A stretch of DNA of 64,000 nucleotides, from assembly GCA_026645815.1 (NCBI GenBank), contig JAPKMR010000003.1:62001-126000 (forward strand). The letters are read 5' to 3'. Both the position numbers and the translations under genes were made by a program. The notes below the pieces were generated by a model. The model saw nothing but the letters and a program-made list of their open reading frames with translations, was not told the origin of the DNA and did not search any database. The stretch's first letter is position 1, and each line of letters opens with the position of its first letter. Shown one piece after another: positions 1-6,826 of this stretch. The DNA comes from Anaerolineae bacterium (lineage in GTDB: Bacteria > Chloroflexota > Anaerolineae > B4-G1 > SLSP01).

Positions 1-146
1 ACAAGTAGCCATAGACGCAAATCTGTGCTATACTATCTTAGTGAGACTCAAACCATTTCCCACTGTGGAAATGGGCTTCGGAAATTGTTGGATGCGCCCA
101 ACGACTTTATCCGGATTCGAATGACTCTCCACACCCGTAGATGAAA

Positions 147-175
147 TAGACAACGACAGGACTTCTTATCATAAA
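147..175 (+). promoter_or_regulatory. Possible promoter upstream of the small peptide ORF
   Basis: TAGACA at 147-152 is followed after 17 bases by CATAAA at 170-175. Both hexamers are only partial matches to -35 and -10 consensus, but the position would give a transcript starting about 105 bases before the peptide start at 290. Nothing else recognisable is seen in bases 1-289. Confidence 0.25.
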
Positions 176-289
176 TTGTGGGATAGTCTTCATAGCAAGG
201 TGCCAAAGCAGGAGGTGCATCGCGCAACAGATAAGTTCAACACACCTGATCCTATAGTTGTCCTAATCCATCAAATAAGGAGTGCAACC

Positions 290-382
290 ATGTACGAGAC
301 CCCGATGATCGTTTTCGAAGGCGAGCTGGAAGTCCATGCTGGCAGCCCTGTCCAACTGGATGTGTTGCCTGGGCTCGAGTAA
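290..382 (+). CDS. Short YxxP-type peptide, candidate RiPP precursor
   Basis: This 30-residue ORF is hidden inside a longer ORF-track entry. AAGGAG at 277-282 lies seven bases before the ATG, a textbook ribosome binding site, while the longer upstream start has none. The peptide begins MYETPMIVFEGELEV and ends GSPVQLDVLPGLE; it is acidic, has no cysteine and no signal peptide. The Tyr-x-x-Pro followed by hydrophobics and a glycine resembles the leader motif recognised in lasso and related ribosomally made peptides. No maturation enzyme (radical SAM, lasso cyclase, YcaO) is visible within the window, so the RiPP assignment is inference. A strong hairpin follows at 443-475 and separates it from the sigma factor gene. 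It might instead be a free-standing regulatory or toxin-like peptide. Confidence 0.55.
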   Translation: MYETPMIVFEGELEVHAGSPVQLDVLPGLE

Positions 383-442
383 TTGACGAGCAGATAGGTT
401 CAGCATTCGCGGAACTCCGACGTGAAATGTTTTGCGGATGCA

Positions 443-475
443 AGAAGGGGGGAGAGACGCTCTTTCCCCCCTTCT
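443..475. terminator. Strong G/C hairpin after the small peptide ORF
   Basis: AGAAGGGGGGA pairs perfectly with TCCCCCCTTCT, and the stem extends by a few more pairs around a short loop. There is no T-run on the plus strand, so it may be a factor-assisted terminator or an mRNA-stabilising stem. It isolates the peptide transcript from the downstream sigma factor gene. Confidence 0.5.
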
Positions 476-541
476 ACTATGCAAGCCAGTGAAATAACCC
501 CCAGATTTTGAACCACATCCGCTTTTTGCACGACTATATTT

Positions 542-1111
542 ATGACGGATAAGATGCTTCAGCCCCTAAGTGACGTCGTACTCCTACAATGCATTAGCGA
601 AGGCAAAGAAGCAGCTTTCGAAGAGCTCTATCAGCGGTATAACCTGCCGGTGTTCAACTATCTCGTGCGCCTGACCCACGACAACGGTGTGGCCGAAGAA
701 CTGTTGCAAGATGTGTTCTTGATCATCTGGCAAGATGCAGGTTCATTTCGCGGTCATGCCAGCGTCAAAACATGGCTTTTCCGTATTGCGCACCATCGTG
801 CAGTCTCTTGGCTACGCCAACGTCCCGGAAACATCCAGGGAGATTTTGAGGATGTGGGCATCACCGACATCGCAACCGATCCTGAAGGAAAAGTCATCGA
901 AGCCTGGACGGTCAAACAAATTCGAGCGGCGCTTGATAGCCTCTCAAACAAGCACCGTGCTGTATTGGAACTGGCTTTTTTTTATGACTTACCCTATACG
1001 GAGATTGCGCAAGTCATTCAATGTCCAATAGGCACGGTAAAAAGCCGTGTCAGCTATGCACGGCGCTGTTTGCTCCAGTATCTGAAGAAACATGGGTTGA
1101 GCGAGCTCTAG
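542..1111 (+). CDS. ECF-family RNA polymerase sigma factor
   Basis: The 189-residue protein has the two conserved sigma-70 regions of the extracytoplasmic-function group. Region 2 spans roughly residues 20-90 and contains FEELYQRYNLPVFNY and the promoter-melting helix around VKTWLFRIAHHRAVSWLRQR. Region 4 spans about 125-180, with ALDSLSNKHRAVLELAFFYD and the helix-turn-helix segment YTEIAQVIQCPIGTVKSRVS. Length is typical. No convincing ribosome binding site precedes the ATG at 542; the second methionine at 554 is an alternative. The next gene, seven to thirteen bases downstream, encodes a membrane protein in the anti-sigma position, so this factor probably responds to an envelope signal and may control the protease cluster that follows. 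Confidence 0.9.
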   Translation: MTDKMLQPLSDVVLLQCISEGKEAAFEELYQRYNLPVFNYLVRLTHDNGVAEELLQDVFLIIWQDAGSFRGHASVKTWLFRIAHHRAVSWLRQRPGNIQGDFEDVGITDIATDPEGKVIEAWTVKQIRAALDSLSNKHRAVLELAFFYDLPYTEIAQVIQCPIGTVKSRVSYARRCLLQYLKKHGLSEL

Positions 1112-1123
1112 GGAGAGATGATT

Positions 1124-1816
1124 ATGAGAGACCGATTCAGGTCCAGTATCAAAAAACTGGAATCCTACCTGCCCTGGTACGTCAACCGCACCCTCACTGC
1201 TGCTGCAAACCAAAAGGTGACGCAAGGCTTACAAGAAAACCCAGAGCTGGGCCATTCGTTACAGGAATGGGAAACAGTGCAGAGCCTGGTGAAAAAGCAA
1301 CCACTCCAGCAGCCCTCACCGGCAGTTCAGGAACGCTTGATGGCCCGCGTGCGCGCCTGCAATTTACCCCAGCGGAACATCATACCACTCTGGTTTAGCC
1401 GCGCCTGGGGCATAACGCTTGCAATCACGGCATTGTTGTTTTTGTGGGTGATGTTGCAGCCTGGCGTCCAGTTGCAGTGGAGCGTAAACCAGGCTCAGAT
1501 TGCCGCCTTCAACATCTACCGAGCGCCAGCAGGCAGTGTGGATTTTGCCCTGCTTTACGCAGCCACTGATCCCCCCAGAGCCAGGGAATACCGCTTTGTG
1601 GATACCGCCCTATGGAATGGGCGTGCGCATAGCTATCGCATCGTCGCGCTGGGTGCAGAGGGACAAGCGCTTTTCAGCAATGAGGTCATGACCGGAGCAC
1701 ACACAGCTCTTCCAGGCCAACTGGCGGTCATACTGACCAGCATCATCATTGGCTATGGTGCGGTAATGCTTATTGAGAATTGGCCCACTCCACCTCGCCG
1801 CTTTCAAATCTGTTGA
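1124..1816 (+). CDS. Putative membrane anti-sigma factor with an extracytoplasmic Fn3-like domain
   Basis: The protein (230 residues) follows the ECF sigma gene. The start at 1124 is preferred over 1118 because GGGAG at 1111-1115 is eight bases before it. An N-terminal helical cytoplasmic part (about 1-85, with SYLPWYVNRTL typical of anti-sigma N-termini) is followed by a membrane segment around WGITLAITALLFLWVML. An external domain contains FNIYRAP and FVDTALWNGRAHSYRIVAL, a pattern of fibronectin type III-like beta modules, and a second hydrophobic segment near the C-terminus (LAVILTSIIIGYGAVML) is present. The zinc motif HxxxCxxC of ZAS anti-sigma factors is absent. Gene position and topology argue for sigma control; sequence alone does not prove it. 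Confidence 0.6.
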   Translation: MRDRFRSSIKKLESYLPWYVNRTLTAAANQKVTQGLQENPELGHSLQEWETVQSLVKKQPLQQPSPAVQERLMARVRACNLPQRNIIPLWFSRAWGITLAITALLFLWVMLQPGVQLQWSVNQAQIAAFNIYRAPAGSVDFALLYAATDPPRAREYRFVDTALWNGRAHSYRIVALGAEGQALFSNEVMTGAHTALPGQLAVILTSIIIGYGAVMLIENWPTPPRRFQIC

Positions 1817-1829
1817 GGAGCACATCGGC

Positions 1830-2333
1830 ATGAGGTGGAAAGCGCTTTTAGGGTTTGGCCTTGCGATATTCGTGATCTGTATTGCCTCAGAAAGCGCCAG
1901 CGCCTATGTTCGCTACAATCCCCAGGGTCCAGACCGCCTGCTCTTTCCCGGCTATCAATGGACCGTTTTGGCCGACACCACCACTGAAGAGCTGATCTGC
2001 ATGCGCTGGATAATTGCTCAAAACCCCACCTGGCATTACGCACACTGTCAGAGGGCCGAAGCGCCAGTAGATGCGTGGGTCTGTACCATCGCGGACGATA
2101 TTCCCGACGCCGAAGTGACTTACCAATTCTACAAAGCCTCCGCAGTAAGCGCCTGCGATCTTAACGGCAATACCTCGGAGTGGACTTCCCCTCATACTTT
2201 TGATACTGTTGTTGATTCAATCACCCTGAATAAACCCAATCTACAGACACCCTGTCTGCGTGCCAGTCTGATGGGCTTACTCTGGGTTATCTGTGGCGCC
2301 ATCGCTATCGGTTGGCGCCATCATCAACGCTGA
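1830..2333 (+). CDS. Exported protein of unknown function with C-terminal membrane segment
   Basis: Start chosen at 1830 because GAGGAG at 1815-1820 precedes it by nine bases and a signal peptide begins there (MRWKALLGFGLAIFVICIA, cleavage probably after SASA). The mature part of about 140 residues carries several cysteines (CMRW, HCQR, WVCT, SACD, TPCL) that could form disulfides. It contains a short module with ITYxFY/DLNGNTSEW character reminiscent of the Fn3-like domain of its neighbours. A hydrophobic segment (LMGLLWVICGAIAIGW) with a basic tail RHHQR anchors the C-terminus. It follows the anti-sigma-like gene by 13 bases and is probably cotranscribed. I do not recognise a family. Confidence 0.65.
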   Translation: MRWKALLGFGLAIFVICIASESASAYVRYNPQGPDRLLFPGYQWTVLADTTTEELICMRWIIAQNPTWHYAHCQRAEAPVDAWVCTIADDIPDAEVTYQFYKASAVSACDLNGNTSEWTSPHTFDTVVDSITLNKPNLQTPCLRASLMGLLWVICGAIAIGWRHHQR

Positions 2334-2358
2334 TTCCTCTCCCTTATCCCCGACCGCG

Positions 2359-2397
2359 GGTGTTTTCGACTTCGGGGCAAAAGTAAGGCGATTACCA
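2359..2397 (+). repeat. Degenerate copy of the left arm of the dispersed palindromic element
   Basis: The stretch CGACTTCGGGGCAAAAGTAAG aligns with the left arm of the elements at 47390 and, in reverse orientation, 39642 (GGTG, TTTT, ACTT, GGGG, AAAAGTAAG in the same order). No hairpin core follows. It looks like a decayed solo end. Confidence 0.4.
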
Positions 2398-2501
2398 CGC
2401 GAACGCCTCCCCCTTAATTGATTATGGGTGGCAGGGTCGAGCCTCGCAAAACCCCTCCTCCGAAACTACGGAAAGATGAACAGCCACTTTCCTAAAAATA
2501 C

Positions 2502-2530
2502 TTGACAACCCTCTCACTGAAGGGTATATT
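2502..2530 (+). promoter_or_regulatory. Sigma-A type promoter for the C25 protease gene
   Basis: A perfect -35 hexamer TTGACA at 2502-2507, a 17-base spacer and TATATT at 2525-2530 give one of the best promoter matches in the window. It would start transcription near 2537, about 120 bases before the protease start at 2657. It implies that the protease genes need not depend only on the ECF sigma factor. Confidence 0.7.
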
Positions 2531-2656
2531 CATACTACTTTTGCGGGTAAACACACTGTTGCCCGTGGTATATAAATGGGAAAACGCAACCCAACCAGCG
2601 ATGTGAAGCGGGGCAACCCCTTCAGAGATGGTGATGATAAATGCTTGAGGGTAATG

Positions 2657-5215
2657 ATGAACAAGAAAATTGCTTTTCGTTTGAGCGTGGTTTTGGCGCT
2701 CGTCGCAGTCGGACTCTTGTCAGTTTTGAGCATGGACCTCCCCACACAAGCCACTTTCATCCAGCAACCTGCTGCTCAAACAGCCACTCACGATCCAGTA
2801 CAAGATCCGCCAGATGATTTCTTTGCCCCTTCTCCCGCCGCAGATGCCCAGGCACCGGCAGAACCTGCTACGACCGCCACAATGCTACCGCTTACCTCGG
2901 CCACAACACCCTGGGCACTGCCAGACCCTGTATGGCGAGTCGGCATCACGCAGGATGGACTCTATCACCTGTCTTATGAAACCCTCGCCGCTGCTGGTGT
3001 GCCTGTCACCGAAGCCCTGATGACGAATTTTCAGCTCTGGTATCGGGGGATTGAAGTCGCCATCGAGATTGATGACAGCAACGAAAACGGGCTTTTCGAT
3101 CCAAACGAGGGCCTGATTTTCTATGGCGAGAAGTTTCACGGCAGCACGCAGGATGAGAAATACACAGATGAAAACGTCTATTGGTTGAGCCTGGAACCCA
3201 GCGCTACCGGCAAGCGTATGACATCACGCTCCGTGCTCCCGACTGGCGCTCCGGCAACCGGTATTTGTGTCGCCACGACAGTTGCAGAACAGAATCTGGA
3301 ACATTTTGCGCGCTGGAACAACAACCCCGGCACATCCACTACCTGGTTCTGGAAGCGCATGATTGCGCCACTGGGACAGGTCGTCACCAACACCTTCCCA
3401 ATCCCCTTGAGTAACATCGCCATGACGCCACACACTGCCACACTGCTCATCGAAGTTGCAGGAAGAAGCTACAACGTCTCCGTCAACCCTGATCACCACC
3501 TCAGAGTAACCTTCAACGGCACACTGCTCGGTGATGTTTTCTGGGACGGCGAGGTGGGGTACGTCGTCACACTCGATGTTCCCGGAACGCTTCTGCAAGA
3601 AGGGGATAACACGCTAAGCCTGGCATTAGTCGGGACAGATCTATATCAGGATATCTACTTCGATCGCGCCGAGCTCACGTATCTACGGGAGCCTGTGGCC
3701 ATAGAGGGTGTCCTCACCTGCGAGGTTTCTGAAACCGGCACGCACACTTATACCTTCGCCGGAATGCCCACTCAATCACGGCTCTACGATATCACCGATC
3801 CACTGAATCCGATAAAGCTCACAGATCACCAGGCTTTTACCTTCCAGGATACTGCTGATGCCGGAACACAGTATATCGGCGGCGTGCCATCAGGGGGAAC
3901 CGCAGCCTTCACCATCTACCTGCCGCTGGTGTTACGCAATAGCAGCAACACGGTGCAAAGCGCAACAACCCTACTCTCAGACAATACTTCGACCAACGCG
4001 ACTTTGCCAGCAATGACGATCACGGAGTATCACCCAGATACCAGCCTAATCACCCCCACAAACGGAGCCGATTTGCTCATCATCGCGCCGCATGAGTTCC
4101 ATACGGCACTGCAACCCCTAATCACGCGCCGCCAGACTCAGGGGCTGCGTGTAACCCTGGTAGCAGAGCAGGACATTTATCCGCTCTTCAACGGCGGCAT
4201 CTATCACCCTGAAGCCATTCGCGCCTTCGTCGCCCATACTTATGCAAGCTGGCCCACGCCAGCACCCAAATACCTGCTCCTGGTAGGTGATGGGCACTTC
4301 AACTTCAAGGGTTACGACCCGGAAACTTTCGGCGAACCTTCACGGATTTGGATTCCGCCCTACCTGGAATTCGCCGATCCAGATCAGGGTGAGGTGCCGG
4401 TGGATTCCCGCTTCGGTGACACAAACGGGGATGGCTTACCCGAACTCATGGTGGGCCGTATTCCTGCGAATTCCGAAACTGAACTCACGGGGTATCTCAA
4501 CAAACTGCTGGCATACGATATGCTACCCGCATCCGCATGGATGGAGACGCTATTGCTGGTCGCCGATGACGGCGCCACCACCCAGGAGCCTTATTTTGCC
4601 AGCGGTCTGAATTGGATCAGAGATAACCTGTTCCCCACCTGGGCGGTGAGCAAACAGGTGTACATGCAGGACTACTGCCCCAAACCACCCGCGAGCTGGA
4701 CCGCACCTTGTCCCGCAGCCACGATGGCATTGACTCAGACCTGGAGCCAGGGCGCGGCGCTATTATTCTATGCCGGACATGGAGCGCCTGGTGTGTGGGC
4801 GAACGAACCGCTGGTGCGTGGCTCACAGCTGGCGACGCTCCAGCCGGCTGCGGGGCAACCATTTATCATTGCGCTAGATTGCTGGGATGGTTTCTGGATG
4901 TTCCCCCATAACGTCAACGTGGGTGCGGGACGCGAAGCCATCTCCATCGGCGAACGCGCGACCATGGGGTGGGACGATCGTGGTGCCATCGCCGTCTTCG
5001 GACCCGCAGGTCTGGGATATATGACCGTGGAAGAGCAATTGGCGCGTGCGATGATGCAAGAAGCTTTCGAGCGCGGAGAACGTCGCGTGGGAGAGCTGAC
5101 GCAAGCAGGCAGGGCAGCCATCTGGAATCTAGGTTCAGGAAAATACCTTGCCCGCACCTACACCCTTCTGGGTGATCCTTCCATGCAATTGCGCCTCCAA
5201 GATATCACCCAATAA
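2657..5215 (+). CDS. Secreted gingipain-like C25 cysteine protease
   Basis: The 852-residue protein starts at 2657 (GAGGG five bases upstream), where a signal peptide begins: MNKKIAFRLSVVLALVAVGLL. A long N-terminal beta-rich region comes first (about residues 60-440), ending in the motif IYLPLVLRN. The catalytic domain of peptidase family C25 follows (about 480-850). It shows YLLLVGDGHFNFKG, the catalytic histidine in FYAGHG (His708) and the catalytic cysteine in ALDCWDG (Cys742), plus YTLLGDPSMQL near the end. In the family these residues form the Cys/His dyad that cleaves extracellular proteins. No type IX secretion C-terminal domain is seen, so export is probably by Sec. A related protease is encoded at 6823-8850. 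Confidence 0.88.
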   Translation: MNKKIAFRLSVVLALVAVGLLSVLSMDLPTQATFIQQPAAQTATHDPVQDPPDDFFAPSPAADAQAPAEPATTATMLPLTSATTPWALPDPVWRVGITQDGLYHLSYETLAAAGVPVTEALMTNFQLWYRGIEVAIEIDDSNENGLFDPNEGLIFYGEKFHGSTQDEKYTDENVYWLSLEPSATGKRMTSRSVLPTGAPATGICVATTVAEQNLEHFARWNNNPGTSTTWFWKRMIAPLGQVVTNTFPIPLSNIAMTPHTATLLIEVAGRSYNVSVNPDHHLRVTFNGTLLGDVFWDGEVGYVVTLDVPGTLLQEGDNTLSLALVGTDLYQDIYFDRAELTYLREPVAIEGVLTCEVSETGTHTYTFAGMPTQSRLYDITDPLNPIKLTDHQAFTFQDTADAGTQYIGGVPSGGTAAFTIYLPLVLRNSSNTVQSATTLLSDNTSTNATLPAMTITEYHPDTSLITPTNGADLLIIAPHEFHTALQPLITRRQTQGLRVTLVAEQDIYPLFNGGIYHPEAIRAFVAHTYASWPTPAPKYLLLVGDGHFNFKGYDPETFGEPSRIWIPPYLEFADPDQGEVPVDSRFGDTNGDGLPELMVGRIPANSETELTGYLNKLLAYDMLPASAWMETLLLVADDGATTQEPYFASGLNWIRDNLFPTWAVSKQVYMQDYCPKPPASWTAPCPAATMALTQTWSQGAALLFYAGHGAPGVWANEPLVRGSQLATLQPAAGQPFIIALDCWDGFWMFPHNVNVGAGREAISIGERATMGWDDRGAIAVFGPAGLGYMTVEEQLARAMMQEAFERGERRVGELTQAGRAAIWNLGSGKYLARTYTLLGDPSMQLRLQDITQ

Positions 5216-5293
5216 GGACAGTATTAACCCGTGTAGCCAACGCTTCGCAGGTCAAAGGCTACTCAATCCAAGAGTAAGGGAGAATTCTTCTGC

Positions 5294-6826
5294 TTGGTAA
5301 CGCAATTTGCGGATCAATGGCCCGAGTTACTGGCTGAAACGGCGACAAATGCCTATCGCCTACATGTGCGTGGGCGAAGTATGTGGCCCACGCTGCAACC
5401 CGGAGACGAGCTTCATGTCGTAAAGATCGAAGCGCAAGCGCTGCGCCCCGGCGATTGGGTTGTCATCCGCGCCCCATCAGGCCCTCTGGTTCACCGCTTT
5501 CTGAAGTTCACACGCGATGGGGGATTGCTCACCAAAGGAGATGCGCATCGCGCGCCGGATCCACGTTGGCCCCAAGAAGCGTTATTGGGACGCGTCACTG
5601 CAGTTGTTCGGCATGGCAACACCATGCCTGTACGCACGAATTCCTTCAGGGAAAGGATGAAAACTATGTTTCACCGAATTATAGCCGGCATCTGGCAACA
5701 ACGGCGCTCGCGCCGGCACATCGCAACACACCTCTTGCTTTTAGTAGTTTTATGGCTCAGTCTGGCATCACAACCCCTGTTAGCAGCGGTGACGCTCGCG
5801 GACTTTGGGGCGATAGCCCAGACCGCCGACATCAAAGTGTACTGGGAGACTGCCAGCGAAGTCAATATGTCGGTCTTCTATGTGTTGCGCGCCCCGAGCG
5901 AGACGGGAACCTATAATCGCATCTCCAACTTCATACCGGCGGAAGGTGACCTTGGCGGAGCCATCTATGAATACGTTGACGAGGATGTTGAAGCCGGTAC
6001 GACTTACTACTACAAACTAGAGGCAGTTGAAACTAATGGGTCCTCCGAATTTCACGGGCCTGTTTCAGCGCGCATTCCACTGCCGGGAGAAAACAATACC
6101 CCCACGCCCAGTCCTACTCCGACCCTCACACCAACACCAACTCCCACTACCCCACCCCCGACAACGCAACCCGGTCAACCCACAGCGACACCCGAACCTT
6201 ACGTGCGCTTCTGGACCGATCAAACCACCGTGCAAGCGGGACAGTGCGTCACCCTGCAATGGGAAACACGCGAAATCAGCGCGGCCTTTCTGGATGGATT
6301 AGGCGTTCCAGGAGTCAGCGCAAAAACCGTCTGCCCCTGTGAAGGTCAGACTTATACGCTGCGCGTTACGTATCGGAATGGGAGCAACGAAGACTTCACG
6401 GTCGCGCTCGCCGTGCAGGGCGTATGCACACCGGCGCCTCCCGGCAGCACAGCGACGCCAACCTTCCCGCCACCCGCAACCCTCACGCCGGGCCCGAATG
6501 AGACGACGCCGCCCACTGTGGAGAATGTCCCCCCCACGCCCACTCCGACATTGCAATCCCAAGCGCCCACCCTCGCTCCTGCGCCGCAAATCGAGCCAAC
6601 GACCTCCACCGGAGGCGAGGGAATGACCCCTGAACCCCTCACCATGGCGCCAGAAACAGGACCGACCGCAGCAACGATAACGACACCCACGCTGATACGC
6701 CCGGCGCTCGGAGGACAGGATGCGCCAACATCGTCATCAGGTTGGCTGTGGGGAGGTATCGGCGCCGGTGGGCTGCTAATCCTTCTAGGAGGAGCAGGAA
6801 TCTGGTGGATGCGAAAACGCTCATGA
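5294..6826 (+). CDS. S24/S26 peptidase-like domain fused to Fn3-like, Pro/Thr-rich and membrane segments
   Basis: The 510-residue ORF opens with TTG; AAGGGAGAA lies about ten bases upstream. Residues 20-110 match a signal-peptidase or LexA fold: GRSMWPTLQPGD with Ser29, PLVHRFLKF with His67, and TKGDAHRAPD. The Ser/His pair and the KGD motif resemble SipW/ER-type signal peptidases. No membrane segment precedes it. A membrane helix follows at about 145-163, then a module beginning WETASEVNMSVFYVLRAP with YYYKLEAVETNG (Fn3-like). After that come Pro/Thr-rich linkers, a second small beta domain, more linker, and a C-terminal helix with tail RKRS. By simple topology the peptidase domain would be cytoplasmic, which is odd for a signal peptidase. 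An internal ATG near 5657 or 5666 could make a separate surface protein. The last bases overlap the next gene. Confidence 0.75.
   Translation: MVTQFADQWPELLAETATNAYRLHVRGRSMWPTLQPGDELHVVKIEAQALRPGDWVVIRAPSGPLVHRFLKFTRDGGLLTKGDAHRAPDPRWPQEALLGRVTAVVRHGNTMPVRTNSFRERMKTMFHRIIAGIWQQRRSRRHIATHLLLLVVLWLSLASQPLLAAVTLADFGAIAQTADIKVYWETASEVNMSVFYVLRAPSETGTYNRISNFIPAEGDLGGAIYEYVDEDVEAGTTYYYKLEAVETNGSSEFHGPVSARIPLPGENNTPTPSPTPTLTPTPTPTTPPPTTQPGQPTATPEPYVRFWTDQTTVQAGQCVTLQWETREISAAFLDGLGVPGVSAKTVCPCEGQTYTLRVTYRNGSNEDFTVALAVQGVCTPAPPGSTATPTFPPPATLTPGPNETTPPTVENVPPTPTPTLQSQAPTLAPAPQIEPTTSTGGEGMTPEPLTMAPETGPTAATITTPTLIRPALGGQDAPTSSSGWLWGGIGAGGLLILLGGAGIWWMRKRS

Larger units (their letters stand above)
2334..2656. 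other. Intergenic region before the first C25 protease
   Basis: This 323-base gap holds the degenerate repeat arm at 2359-2397 and a good sigma-A type promoter at 2502-2530. The longest ORF of the next gene begins inside it, at 2576, but has no ribosome binding site there. Nothing else was recognised. Confidence 0.6.

Noticed and set aside
5216-5293. tRNA or other RNA gene in short gaps
   Set aside because: All gaps were read for acceptor/T-loop patterns (GGTTCGAATCC-like) and none was found.
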